Shown here: one piece after another, positions 50,548 through 59,767 of the stretch | How the letters are laid out: the number at the start of each line of letters is the position of its first letter | Numbering within the stretch: the stretch's first letter is position 1 | Source of the DNA: CAUPWF01 sp964367905 | Lineage (GTDB): Bacteria > Bacillota > Clostridia > Lachnospirales > Lachnospiraceae | Assembly (NCBI GenBank): GCA_964367905.1 | Contig: CAYIZP010000012.1 | Location: 10,645-74,644, forward strand | Direction of reading: 5' to 3' | DNA: 64,000 bases | Made by a program: the position numbers and the translations under genes | The notes under the pieces: generated by a model | What the model was told of the DNA's origin: nothing | The model's database searches: none | Seen by the model: the letters and a program-made list of their open reading frames with translations, nothing else

Positions 50548-51968
50548 TGCGAAGTACTCTTTATATAAAGTTTACATTTATCTATATTATTTTCGGATTT
50601 TTAATCATCTTCACGACCGCAACGTTAACAAATGAACTATTGATTAATGAGAGCGAACGTGATGCGAGTTATGAGCTTTATCAACAAGCAAATATTATGG
50701 CAGCTCAAGTATTGCCCGATTATTTTTCAGAAGATATAAGCTCAACTGCTGCCATGCAACAGCTACATGGATTACAGACGTATTTAGACTCAGCCATTTG
50801 GCTGTTAGATGTAGATGGAAATATGCTTCTCTCCTCAAATATTTCCGATTATTCCGCTCCACCTGCTGTCGTTGAAGAATTTAATCCTGCGGAGTCTGGG
50901 AGTTCCTATGCTCTAATCGGTAGCTATCATAACTATCTGTCAGAAAAATCTGTGACAGTCATTGCTCCAGTTACACAGAGCTATTATATACGTGGATATC
51001 TCATGATACATAAACCATATGAGGATATCATCACTGACCAAACTTCAACCATGCGTATTATTTACTTAACATTGGCTATCGTTTATCTACTTTCAATCGG
51101 AATCATGTTGGCATTCCATTTCTTGATCTATGTTCCTCTGCGAAAAATCACAGAGGCAGCCACACAATATGCATCGGGAAATTTAACATATGAAATTCCT
51201 GTTTACACCCAAGATGAGATGGGCTATTTATCAGCCTCACTCAATTACATGACCTCACAACTCAAGGATATTGAAGACTATCAAAAGAAATTCATCGGAA
51301 ATGTCTCCCATGATTTTCGCTCGCCACTGACCTCTATCAAAGGATACATCATGGCAATGGTAGATGGAACCATTCCACCAGAGTTACATGAGAAATATCT
51401 AAAAATCATCCTAGGGGAAACCGACCGATTAACCGATTTAACCCAAGACTTGCTAGCATTAAACGAATTTGATACCAAAGAGCTTTTGCTAAACAAAGAA
51501 GCCTTTGACATCCAGCAATTACTAAAAGACGTTGCCACCTCTTTTGAGGGCATCTGTAAACAAAAATTAGTGAAGATAGAGCTCATACTAGAGTCACAGC
51601 CACTTGTTGTGTCTGCTGATAAACGAAAGATTCATCAAGTACTCTACAACCTAATAGATAATGCCATCAAATTCAGCAATACAAACTCGTCGATTGACAT
51701 CGAAATCTCCGTCGTAAATGGAAAAGCATATATCGCTGTAAAAGATTATGGAATTGGAATTCCTAAGTCTGACATTAACAAAATCTGGGATCGCTTCTAT
51801 AAATCAGACGCCTCCCGTGGAAAAGATAAAAAAGGCACTGGCTTGGGACTTGCCATCGTCAAAGAAATCGTACAAGCTCATGGGGAGCATATCAACATCA
51901 TCAGCACTGAGGGTGTCGGGACACAATTTGTGTTCTCACTCGCACTCATTAACCAATTGGGGACGTAG
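50547..51968 (+). CDS. Sensor histidine kinase with HAMP domain
   Basis: 473 residues. Membrane segments lie near 8-28 and 170-195 with an extracytoplasmic sensor of about 140 residues between them. HAMP follows (about 195-245, YVPLRKITEAATQYASGNLT without its first two residues), then HisKA with NVSHDFRSPLTSIKGY near residue 252 and an ATPase with NLIDNAIKFSN, DYGIGIPKSD and GTGLGLAIV. The last residues (NQLGT) and the stop codon are supplied by the palindromic repeat downstream, so the original C-terminus may have been slightly longer or different. Confidence 0.93.
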   Translation: MRSTLYIKFTFIYIIFGFLIIFTTATLTNELLINESERDASYELYQQANIMAAQVLPDYFSEDISSTAAMQQLHGLQTYLDSAIWLLDVDGNMLLSSNISDYSAPPAVVEEFNPAESGSSYALIGSYHNYLSEKSVTVIAPVTQSYYIRGYLMIHKPYEDIITDQTSTMRIIYLTLAIVYLLSIGIMLAFHFLIYVPLRKITEAATQYASGNLTYEIPVYTQDEMGYLSASLNYMTSQLKDIEDYQKKFIGNVSHDFRSPLTSIKGYIMAMVDGTIPPELHEKYLKIILGETDRLTDLTQDLLALNEFDTKELLLNKEAFDIQQLLKDVATSFEGICKQKLVKIELILESQPLVVSADKRKIHQVLYNLIDNAIKFSNTNSSIDIEISVVNGKAYIAVKDYGIGIPKSDINKIWDRFYKSDASRGKDKKGTGLGLAIVKEIVQAHGEHINIISTEGVGTQFVFSLALINQLGT

Positions 51969-51996
51969 TTTTTTGAAGAAAAACTACGTCCCCAAT
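51956..51996. repeat. REP-like palindrome, copy B
   Basis: ATTGGGGACGTAGTTTTT and its complement around TGAAG. It contains the stop codon of the sensor kinase. The stem-loop may also act as a terminator for converging transcripts. Confidence 0.88.
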
Positions 51997-52005
51997 GAAA
52001 AAAAG

Positions 52006-52033
52006 CCTGTCCCTTTTTATCCTCGTCCCCAAT
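52006..52033. repeat. Partial REP-like sequence next to copy B
   Basis: CCTCGTCCCCAAT repeats the end of the palindromes, and CCTGTCCC next to it looks like a diverged inner part. It supplies the last codons (Asn-Trp-Gly-Arg-Gly) and stop of the MerR-family gene on the other strand. Confidence 0.6.
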
Positions 52034-52559
52034 TTAAAATCGTTGACCTTCGTGCACTCTCTTTTCTGTGTGCTTGCTGCTGTCTAATCAATGCATCGAG
52101 CTTCTTATACCGATCCTCTTCTAGTCTATCTTTTGCATCTAGCAGATGCGTCATCTCTTTCTTAATAGAGTCTGTGATTGCCTCGCAAATATTTTTTTCT
52201 AGTACACTATTATTTCCTTCTAGAACCTTCACTAATATTTCTTCTGTCATTATAAGTTCTCCATTCTTCACCTTTCTAGTATCTTTTTGAACGATTATCC
52301 TTCTTTTTTTCTCCTCCAGCTCCGCTTTAACCTTCTGTATCTCTGGAACCAAAATACGCAATTCATTAAGAGTAACCCCATGTGCAATCAATTTTTTGAT
52401 ACACTGTAATAATTTAATATTCTCTTCTGTATAGTAACGATGTCCTGTGTCATTTCGTTTGACTTGTAGACTCAGTTTTTTCTCCCAATGTCGTAGTACG
52501 TGTGGCTCTACTCCGACGTTCTTAGATACTTCGGATATCACATAGTGTGTATTTACCAT
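52017..52559 (-). CDS. MerR family DNA-binding protein with coiled coil
   Basis: 180 residues. An N-terminal MerR winged helix-turn-helix (YVISEVSKNVGVEPHVLRHW, then TGHRYYTEENIKLLQCIK) covers residues 5-75. The rest is a charged helix, likely coiled coil, with no visible ligand-binding domain or Cys metal site. Such proteins include RacA-like chromosome-binding factors as well as unknown regulators. The C-terminus is altered by the repeat element. Confidence 0.83.
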   Translation of the reverse strand: MVNTHYVISEVSKNVGVEPHVLRHWEKKLSLQVKRNDTGHRYYTEENIKLLQCIKKLIAHGVTLNELRILVPEIQKVKAELEEKKRRIIVQKDTRKVKNGELIMTEEILVKVLEGNNSVLEKNICEAITDSIKKEMTHLLDAKDRLEEDRYKKLDALIRQQQAHRKESARRSTILNWGRG

Positions 52560-52639
52560 GACTATAACCTCCTCTTCTATATCAACATCTTAACACATTG
52601 CATGTCCATACTGTCAAAAAATCGTTCGTCAAGTTTTTC

Positions 52640-52680
52640 ATTGGGGACGGGGGAAAACGTCGTTTTCCCCCGTCCCCAAT
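52640..52680. repeat. REP-like palindrome, copy C
   Basis: ATTGGGGACGGGGGAAAACG and its complement; nearly perfect over 41 bases. Same outer sequence as copies A and B with a different centre. Intergenic, upstream of the zinc-ribbon protein gene. Confidence 0.88.
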
Positions 52681-52755
52681 GAAGTTCTTTACAAATTCCC
52701 GAACTTACTGTACACTAATTAATATCAACTTCTAAAATTAAAGGAGGGCTCTATC

Positions 52756-53940
52756 ATGGCTCAATTTCATTGCACCCTATGTGGCGGGCGAATATCGAAT
52801 GGTACTTGTACTGAATGTGGTTTTCATGCCAACTCGATGTCAACAGCCGAGAACGCGCATGCTTATACTCCACCCGAGAATCAGACGCAACCAAATACAA
52901 GCAACACCTATCAAAAAAACTATACACAACCAAATACTTCAACCACAAAAACAAGTAATTCAACTACCTATGTAACAAATAGTACAAACACGCACAAAAC
53001 AAGCAATACCGCACCAACAACCAAAAAGAAAAACCTGGCGCTTTTTATCGGTATTATTGTAACTATTTTTACGTTTATAGGGCCTGCGATTATTGAATTT
53101 GTTTCGGATATCATAGATGAGATTTCTTACAGCGCAATGGTATCTAATTACGATTTTGATTCCGACTACGACTTTGATTCTGATTTTGATTTTGACATAG
53201 ACTCAGAAATATTAGATGATTTCGAGAATACTACTTCCGATGGGGAGATTGGCTTCACGCTTCCTGACTATTCTTACGTACAGAGGGAATTAGCTGAAAC
53301 TGGCGAGTCTATTGAAATGAGTTTATCGCCTGGAAGTTATACCGTAGGTGTGCATCTTCCTGAAGGTACCTATACTGTATCTTGCGAGGAACTCGTTGCA
53401 GATTATTACGTAGGTGTTCTATATATCTCTGATTATGAACATTCCACGGGATTATTAGAAGAGTTTTATCATCAAGAGATTGGTGTCGAATACGAGGGGA
53501 TTCGCCTATATAATGGTTCCGTTGTGGAAGTAAAAGAAATGTCTATGTATTTGAGATCCGATAATGCTGATTCCTCCGTTCAGTATGGTGCTAATAATAC
53601 AAATTCTGAAACATACACAGCTGGAAACGAAGTATTAATTGTAGGAACGGACATTCCTGCTGGGACATATGATGTAAAAGTTGCTCCCGAAGCCTATGCT
53701 TATCTAAATTATACTGCACCTGCTGGCTATGAGCCTTACACCATCTCTGCAATTGACATTCTTGCTGGTTATTATGTATACATAGACAATGAACTTGATT
53801 CGGAACTATTTGCGGAATATAAAAATTATTATCTTCCTGAAGGATCCGAGCTCAACGTAGAGATTTATGGTGCAGAAGATGGGGATGCTTATGTTGAATT
53901 CATTCCTTCTGAAATTGTGGACAGCACACTCCAGAATTAA
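52756..53940 (+). CDS. Zinc-ribbon membrane protein with duplicated extracellular beta domain
   Basis: 394 residues, family not recognised. The N-terminus is a zinc ribbon (CTLCGGRISNGTCTECGF). A low-complexity Thr/Asn/Ser linker fills about 30-92. One membrane segment lies near 96-122. An Asp/Phe tract follows with repeated YDFDSD units (about 132-150). Two similar beta units follow: SPGSYTVGVHLPEGTYTVSC near 195 and VGTDIPAGTYDVKVAPEA near 300. The topology is zinc ribbon inside, beta units outside, as in the stress-sensing zinc-ribbon proteins of Firmicutes. Single gene with its own terminator. Confidence 0.75.
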   Translation: MAQFHCTLCGGRISNGTCTECGFHANSMSTAENAHAYTPPENQTQPNTSNTYQKNYTQPNTSTTKTSNSTTYVTNSTNTHKTSNTAPTTKKKNLALFIGIIVTIFTFIGPAIIEFVSDIIDEISYSAMVSNYDFDSDYDFDSDFDFDIDSEILDDFENTTSDGEIGFTLPDYSYVQRELAETGESIEMSLSPGSYTVGVHLPEGTYTVSCEELVADYYVGVLYISDYEHSTGLLEEFYHQEIGVEYEGIRLYNGSVVEVKEMSMYLRSDNADSSVQYGANNTNSETYTAGNEVLIVGTDIPAGTYDVKVAPEAYAYLNYTAPAGYEPYTISAIDILAGYYVYIDNELDSELFAEYKNYYLPEGSELNVEIYGAEDGDAYVEFIPSEIVDSTLQN

Positions 53941-53985
53941 ATAAAAACAGTTCAAGATATCTCCACTATCTTGAACTGTTTTTAT
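53941..53985. terminator. Bidirectional terminator
   Basis: A perfect 19-base stem (ATAAAAACAGTTCAAGATA and complement) with a 7-base loop between two convergent genes. A and T runs at both ends let it stop transcription from each side. Confidence 0.92.
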
Positions 53986-53986
53986 C

Positions 53987-54925
53987 TTAAAATTTAACTA
54001 CCACTTCAAATACATATGTAACTAACGGCATTGTTACCAAGCACAGCAGCACAGATATCAGATTCAATCGCCCTGCATACTGGCCGTCAGTTCCGTATAT
54101 TTGAGAAAGTTGGGCTACCATCGTACCCACTGGTGCTGCCGTTGCCCATAACACAATCAACATAATACGTTCTAGTTCAGGGTGGTATATCACCTTGCTT
54201 ATCAAGAAGAATAATCCAACTGTCAATAAGGGAATGGCAATCAATCTTAGAAAACAGATGAAATAACTCCGTTTCACTTTAAATAACTCTGGCAATTTTT
54301 CATCTCCGATTAACAGCCCTATAATCACCATACTTAATGGTCCTAACAATGATGAAAAATCACTCATTGTAGCTTGAAGCACTCCTGGAAATCTCAAACC
54401 TGTTAAAAACATAAATATTCCCGCGTATATTGCCAGAAAATTTGGATTCACCAATATCGCCTTCCACTGAATCCGCCCATCATTCCCAACCAGCGACTTG
54501 CAATGAGTCCACAATAAAATCGTTTGCACTGTGCTGTATGCACAAGTGTAGAATACCCATTCCGGACCTAAAACAGAATAAACCAGAGGAATCACAAGGT
54601 ATCCCGCATTGGAATACACCACTGCTGCCCTCTCCACTCTACTCATACCAATCGTCTCGCCCAATACACGCGCACCCGCTATATAAATCACGTGAATCGC
54701 TATGGCCAATCCCAAAGCAATGAGGAGTCCCACCGCTTTATCACTAGTAAATTCCACTTGAAATGCCGAAACAATTGCACAAGGCGAGCAAATAAACGCT
54801 AATACCTTAGATAGCACGCTGCTGTCTTCTGTTTTTAGGATTCCAACCCGAACCACAACAAACCCCACAAGGCATGCTAACAGCATGGATAATATTTTCT
54901 CGCCTAGTAATATACTAATTTCCAT
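53987..54925 (-). CDS. AEC family transporter (auxin efflux carrier/malate permease type)
   Basis: 312 residues with about ten membrane segments. N-terminal SMLLACLVGFVVVRVGILK and the FICSPCAIVSAF signature of the family are visible, and a two-fold hydrophobic pattern breaks near residue 165. Bacterial members move organic acids such as malate; the actual substrate is unknown. It ends directly at the shared terminator. Confidence 0.88.
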   Translation of the reverse strand: MEISILLGEKILSMLLACLVGFVVVRVGILKTEDSSVLSKVLAFICSPCAIVSAFQVEFTSDKAVGLLIALGLAIAIHVIYIAGARVLGETIGMSRVERAAVVYSNAGYLVIPLVYSVLGPEWVFYTCAYSTVQTILLWTHCKSLVGNDGRIQWKAILVNPNFLAIYAGIFMFLTGLRFPGVLQATMSDFSSLLGPLSMVIIGLLIGDEKLPELFKVKRSYFICFLRLIAIPLLTVGLFFLISKVIYHPELERIMLIVLWATAAPVGTMVAQLSQIYGTDGQYAGRLNLISVLLCLVTMPLVTYVFEVVVKF

Positions 54926-54972
54926 TCTTTTACCTATTTTCCTCTTTTATCATCGTATAAAGTAATCATATC

Positions 54973-56373
54973 CTACATCATGTAAAATGCCTTATACCCT
55001 CTATATCCCTCATAGACATCTGCCTTGCTCGTTACCTCATACGGTGCATGCATTCCTAAAACTGCCATTCCGCAGTCAATTACATGCATTCCATATTCTG
55101 CCATCAGATATGCAATGGTTCCACCACCACCTGCATCAACTGCTCCAAGCTCCGCAGTTTGGAAACAAACGTTATTGTCTTCCATGAGCTTTCTAAGCTT
55201 CGCAATATACTCTGGGCTTGCGTCATTGGCACCGCTTTTTCCTCGAGACCCTGTATACTTGTTAAATACTAGACCATTTCCAATATAAGCCACATTTTTC
55301 GATTCAAAATACTCCGCATACATCGGGTCAAATGCTGCGCTTACATCTGATGACAGCATGAAAGAATTTGCCATCGCACGTCTCGCCTTCAAGCTAGAGT
55401 AGTCTCCCAGTCTATCCATAACCTCCGCAACCGTATTCTCAAATAACCTAGACGCCATACCAGTAGCACCCACACTTCCAATCTCTTCCTTGTCAGCCAT
55501 AATACAACAAACGGTCTTCTTCAAATCCTTCATCTCAAGCAAAGCCATCAAGGATGTGAATGCACACACGCGATCATCTTGTCCATATCCCATAATCATA
55601 CTACGATCAATTCCACACTCACGCGCCTTCATCGCAGGAACAATCTCAAGTTCCGCAGAAATAAAATCAGTCTCATCAATCCCATAATACTCATCCAAGA
55701 TATTTTCAACCAACTTCTTCACCGCTTCTTTTTCTTCCTTCTCCTCTGCACCTTCACCCTTACGAACTTCTGGACGCGAAGCAATCAGAAGATCTAGTTT
55801 TTCCCCTTTAACAAAATCGCTTACCTTCTTCTGTTCCCTGTCTTTTCCCAGATGTGGAAGCAAATCAGTGATCACGAAAACTGGATCTTCCTCCTTCTCA
55901 CCAATACAGATATTTACCTCCGTACCATCCTTCTTCACAACCACACCATGCAGTGCAAGCGGTGTCGAAAGCCATTGATACTTCTTAATCCCACCGTAGT
56001 AATGTGTGTCCAAATAAACATGTCCCTTCTCCTCAAATAAAGGCACCTGTTTCACATCAATTCTTGGCGAATCAATATGCGATCCGATGATATTCATCCC
56101 ATTCTCCATCGGTTCCTCACCAATGTGGTAGAGTAGAATCGCTCTTCCCATATACGCATAATAAACCTTATCTCCAACTTTTAGTGACTCATTATTCTGA
56201 ATCATCTCATTCAAATCGCGATATCCATGCTCCACTGCCATGCGAATGGTTTCATTCACACACTCTCGCTCCGTCTTCGCCACGCTCAACAGCTTGATGT
56301 ATTCTTTATTTACTTTCTCTAATTCCTGTAGATTCTCTTCACTATATTTCTTCCATGCATTAATTCTCTTCAT
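54973..56373 (-). CDS. M18 family aminopeptidase
   Basis: Zinc aminopeptidase that trims N-terminal residues, probably cytoplasmic. 466 residues. Metal and catalytic positions are visible: His in IIGSHIDSPR near residue 97, Asp in GQDDRVCAF, Glu-Glu in ADKEEIGSVGA, Asp in SSDVSAAFDP and His in VLGMHAPYEV near the end. The length agrees with the group of bacterial M18 enzymes. Single gene. Confidence 0.94.
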   Translation of the reverse strand: MKRINAWKKYSEENLQELEKVNKEYIKLLSVAKTERECVNETIRMAVEHGYRDLNEMIQNNESLKVGDKVYYAYMGRAILLYHIGEEPMENGMNIIGSHIDSPRIDVKQVPLFEEKGHVYLDTHYYGGIKKYQWLSTPLALHGVVVKKDGTEVNICIGEKEEDPVFVITDLLPHLGKDREQKKVSDFVKGEKLDLLIASRPEVRKGEGAEEKEEKEAVKKLVENILDEYYGIDETDFISAELEIVPAMKARECGIDRSMIMGYGQDDRVCAFTSLMALLEMKDLKKTVCCIMADKEEIGSVGATGMASRLFENTVAEVMDRLGDYSSLKARRAMANSFMLSSDVSAAFDPMYAEYFESKNVAYIGNGLVFNKYTGSRGKSGANDASPEYIAKLRKLMEDNNVCFQTAELGAVDAGGGGTIAYLMAEYGMHVIDCGMAVLGMHAPYEVTSKADVYEGYRGYKAFYMM

Positions 56374-56432
56374 TTTAATAAATCCTTTCTCGTCCTTCTA
56401 TCATTCATAAATAGTATACCATATTTCACTGT

Positions 56433-57791
56433 CTATAAACACATTGTCATATAAGCTGGTATATAAGTTATCTTTCCCTCGATTTGCAAGTTTTTGGTAT
56501 GAATGACATAACCTTTATCCGCTCGCTCTGAAAACTTCTCCAAAAACCGTTCCAAGGATTTGATACCATACCTTTCAGATGATTTCACTTCTATCGGCGC
56601 AACCTTATAGTTCAACTTACTCTTATTCGCAATTAGAAAATCAATCTCTATATCATTTCGTTTCTTCTCATGATTGTATCTCGTATAGAAGAATAATCTA
56701 TGTCCTTTGGATACTAATTCCTGTGCAATTGCATTTTCAAAGAACATACCTTCATTCACACTCAGTTTTCCAAGAAGTAAATGACGATACAACTCTTCCT
56801 CCTCGATTTCACTTTCATCGAATGTATGACTAATCAAAAGACCCGTATCACCCATATAACACTTCACATAGGTTCGATCTTCATTCAAAGATAATGCCAC
56901 ATTCGGATCGTTACAATTGAAACATTCATTTGCTATCATCGAATCGCTCAACCAAAAGAAAGTATCATGAAATTTAGAAAATGTCCCACTTTTCTCAATA
57001 TTAGAGAATACAACCCTTCTCTCGTGCTTTGATAGAAACGCTGGAATTTGATCAAATATTGCCAACACCCTAGAGCGATACTTCGCTTCGATTTTCATTA
57101 TATCATCTCGATAGAGGGATAATATATCACGCTTTTCCTGATCTGCCTTTAACATATTACGGTTATTTTCTAGAAAAGCTGACACACTTCTGGGCATCCC
57201 TCCCACAATCATAAATTGGCGAAATAGCAACATTGCTTTTGCATGCAACCTAGATTCTAACGGCTTCTCCTCTCGAAAACAAGTTTGAATATAATCCACC
57301 AATCGTTCTTCTCCTAAAGCAATCGCAAACTCCTCAAAGTCCATCGGATACATCTGTAATTTACGTTCTTCTGAAGGGATGGTAATATCCTTTACATTCT
57401 CCTTAACCGATATCAAAGACCCCGTTTCAATATAGTCATATCTTCCATCCTTAACCAATCTCTTAATCGACTGTCTCGCTCGAGGAAACCTTTGGATTTC
57501 ATCGAAGATAATTAGAGACTCACGGGGATGCAAGATGACTTTATATTCCGTCGACAATATAAGAAAAAACGTATCCATATCTCCCAAATAATTCTGAAAT
57601 GCGTCTAATACGACTTCACTGGCATCATTGAAGTCAATCAATAGATAACTTTTATACTCATTTCTTCCAAACATCTCTGCAATTGTTGTTTTTCCAATCC
57701 TTCGTGCTCCTTCGATCAACAGTGCTTTTTGCCCTTTCGTTTCTTCCTTCCACGCTAGTAGCTTCTGATACACTCGCCTCTGAAATTCCAT
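56433..57791 (-). CDS. AAA+ ATPase with DUF4143 domain
   Basis: 452 residues from the ATG after AAAGGAGG. Walker A is in IEGARRIGKTTIAEMF near residue 37 and Walker B in SLIIFDEIQRFPRAR near residue 100. The C-terminal DUF4143 part has YKVAPIEVKSSERYG, a nuclease-like motif of this family. Such proteins are common in gut bacteria and of unknown role; some are suspected of working in defence or repair. It has a consensus promoter overlapped by phased repeats. Confidence 0.9.
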   Translation of the reverse strand: MEFQRRVYQKLLAWKEETKGQKALLIEGARRIGKTTIAEMFGRNEYKSYLLIDFNDASEVVLDAFQNYLGDMDTFFLILSTEYKVILHPRESLIIFDEIQRFPRARQSIKRLVKDGRYDYIETGSLISVKENVKDITIPSEERKLQMYPMDFEEFAIALGEERLVDYIQTCFREEKPLESRLHAKAMLLFRQFMIVGGMPRSVSAFLENNRNMLKADQEKRDILSLYRDDIMKIEAKYRSRVLAIFDQIPAFLSKHERRVVFSNIEKSGTFSKFHDTFFWLSDSMIANECFNCNDPNVALSLNEDRTYVKCYMGDTGLLISHTFDESEIEEEELYRHLLLGKLSVNEGMFFENAIAQELVSKGHRLFFYTRYNHEKKRNDIEIDFLIANKSKLNYKVAPIEVKSSERYGIKSLERFLEKFSERADKGYVIHTKNLQIEGKITYIPAYMTMCL

Positions 57792-57851
57792 ACACGAACC
57801 TCCTTTCAGGACATCTCTCATCATCTATATTATATCCAATTTCTAGTATCC

Positions 57852-57944
57852 ATTATACTTGGATTTTTTATAATACGCAAGTTGTAATTATTTTTTCCGT
57901 ATATAATACGCAAGTTTAAATACTGCTTTTTTCACATAATACGC
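57852..57944 (-). promoter_or_regulatory. Promoter of the AAA+ ATPase gene with three phased repeats
   Basis: Minus-strand TTGCGT (57875-57880) and TATAAT (57852-57857) have a 17-base spacer. The -35 region belongs to a repeat, ATAATACGCAAGTT (57870-57883), found again at 57903-57916 and in part (ATAATACGC) at 57936-57944. The spacing is 33 bases each time, three helical turns, so a protein could bind all copies on one face of the DNA. Confidence 0.65.
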
Positions 57945-58035
57945 GATTCAAGTTTATTCAACCACTCAATCCAGAGCTTGCAACTGTTGTAAAATCATGG
58001 TATAACTTTTATAAGATATACTAAGGAGGATTTGT

Positions 58036-58722
58036 ATGAACAACATAGAGATATTATCTAAACACTGTCTAGAAACCTTTGATTTTTCTACTGCAAAACT
58101 ATCCGATGAATATTACTATAACAGCCTTCCATTTGCTGTTATCGATGCAATATTTTCTATCGGAGTTCGTTATGCCTCCACCAAAGCAACTGTAATTAGA
58201 TATTGTGAGTACTTTAACTTACAAAGAATACGAACCCAAAAAGACTTTTCTCCTACAATTGAACAGCATACTATAAGTCAACTAATTAGTAATATTAGTT
58301 CTATAGAACATTTCTCTGAAAATATTTTACATAACAAACAAAGAACTTCTTCTAGAAATGGTATTCTGAAAGCAGAAGCAGTATTAATGTGGGCAGAACT
58401 TTTTCAAAAAAATAACATTGACACTCTACAAGACTTTAACCAAAAATATACGAAATCTCTTGAATTAGATTTAAAAAGTATTAAAGGACAAAGTAGCGGA
58501 ATATCACTTGCTTACCTAAAAATGTTATGTGGTGATGATAACCATTGTAAGCCAGACCGCCATATCTTGCAATTTATATCGCAATGTTTATCTCAGGATA
58601 TTTCTCCTGAAATGGCACAAGACTATCTCAATGGTGTGTGTGATTTATTAATTACCAAATTTCCTAATTTGACTGTTCGGCTAATCGATCACACCATATG
58701 GAACTACATGTCTAGCACGTAA
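58036..58722 (+). CDS. HhH-GPD-like hypothetical protein
   Basis: 228 residues, mostly helical. Near residues 151-177 it reads GQSSGISLAYLKMLCGDD, then CKPDRHILQF. That matches the helix-hairpin-helix followed by VDTHV in DNA glycosylases such as endonuclease III; Asp174 would be the catalytic Asp and Lys172 is nearby. The iron-sulfur Cys loop of EndoIII is absent. It might be a DNA repair or base-sensing enzyme, but overall similarity is too low to be certain. Single gene with GGAGG ribosome site and terminator, divergent from the ATPase. Confidence 0.55.
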   Translation: MNNIEILSKHCLETFDFSTAKLSDEYYYNSLPFAVIDAIFSIGVRYASTKATVIRYCEYFNLQRIRTQKDFSPTIEQHTISQLISNISSIEHFSENILHNKQRTSSRNGILKAEAVLMWAELFQKNNIDTLQDFNQKYTKSLELDLKSIKGQSSGISLAYLKMLCGDDNHCKPDRHILQFISQCLSQDISPEMAQDYLNGVCDLLITKFPNLTVRLIDHTIWNYMSST

Positions 58723-58733
58723 CAACTTTATAC

Positions 58734-58769
58734 AAAAATGCGATGAGAAAATTTCTCATCGCATTTTTT
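58734..58769. terminator. Terminator between the HhH-GPD-like gene and the ROK gene
   Basis: AAAAATGCGATGAGAAA and its complement, about 16 base pairs with A and T runs at the ends. It serves the two convergent genes. Confidence 0.9.
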
Positions 58770-58779
58770 CTTGATATAC

Positions 58780-59727
58780 TTATAAATTCGCTGCCCCTAT
58801 AATTCCAGCATCGTTACCCAATGCAGAAGTAACAATTTCTGCAATTCCACTCTGTTCCTTTGCGAAACAAAGCTGATTCACTCTTTCTTGAAGTGGTTTA
58901 GTTAGATTTTCTTTTTGTGCTGATACTCCCCCACCAAGGATAACCTTCTCAGGACGGAATATATTGATTACATTCGCAATCCCACAAGCCAAGTAATCCA
59001 GATACTCATCTACGATTCCCTGTCCTATTGAATCTCCTGCCTGAGCTGCATCGAATATAACTTTACCATTGATATTGTCTGGCTTACCCTGGCACATTTC
59101 ATAGATTATAGACTCTTTGCCTGTTATCTCATCAAACACTTTTGCCCTTGCAATTCTAAGAAGCGCTGAAGCCGAAGCATACATCTCTAAGCATCCTCTT
59201 CGACCACAGGTACACCGTTGCCCTTGGTGTACAATAACCATATGCCCCAATTCGCTGCCACCTACCATCGGTCCACTAAAAATCTTCTTATCTAGTATAA
59301 CCCCACCGCCAACACCTGTTCCGAGTGTAAGCAGTACGGCATTATTGCTTCCTTTCGCCGCACCTTCTAGAATCTCGCCTAGTGCGGCTGCATCTGCATC
59401 ATTTGCTATATGAATCGGTATTGGGAAATACTTCTTCATCTCATTAATAATCGGAACATTCTCCCAACCAAAGTTGTTGGAGAAGATGATGACACCTTCT
59501 TTCTCATCAATAGTACCTGGACTGCCAATCCCCATGCTTTCACACTCATGAACTCGTACACCATTATCTTCCAACAATAACTTGGTATTCTCTGCAATCT
59601 CTCTTACAAATTCCAATGCCGGAATATCTAATCTCGTCTTAATCACCTTGGTAGATACTAATTGATTCTGCTCATTTACCAATCCGATCTTAATACTCAT
59701 GCCACCCATATCGATTCCAATTTTCAT
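58780..59727 (-). CDS. ROK family sugar kinase (glucokinase-like)
   Basis: 315 residues. N-terminal phosphate loop IGIDMGGMSIKIGLV and GTGVGGGVI identify the ROK family; the zinc site is HMVIVHQGQRCTCGRRGCLE (residues about 170-190). The lack of a DNA-binding domain makes it a kinase, most likely for glucose or an N-acetyl hexosamine. It follows the zincin-like gene by 40 bases in the minus-strand cluster, a connection to sugar metabolism that the other cluster genes do not explain. Confidence 0.9.
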   Translation of the reverse strand: MKIGIDMGGMSIKIGLVNEQNQLVSTKVIKTRLDIPALEFVREIAENTKLLLEDNGVRVHECESMGIGSPGTIDEKEGVIIFSNNFGWENVPIINEMKKYFPIPIHIANDADAAALGEILEGAAKGSNNAVLLTLGTGVGGGVILDKKIFSGPMVGGSELGHMVIVHQGQRCTCGRRGCLEMYASASALLRIARAKVFDEITGKESIIYEMCQGKPDNINGKVIFDAAQAGDSIGQGIVDEYLDYLACGIANVINIFRPEKVILGGGVSAQKENLTKPLQERVNQLCFAKEQSGIAEIVTSALGNDAGIIGAANL

Positions 59728-59767
59728 ACTAGGCTCCTTTGTTGTGTAATGTGTTACCCTCTCTATA

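Noticed and set aside
57870..57944. Start of a CRISPR array
   Set aside because: Only three short units, no constant repeat of 25-36 bases and no cas genes. The overlap with a promoter points to binding sites.
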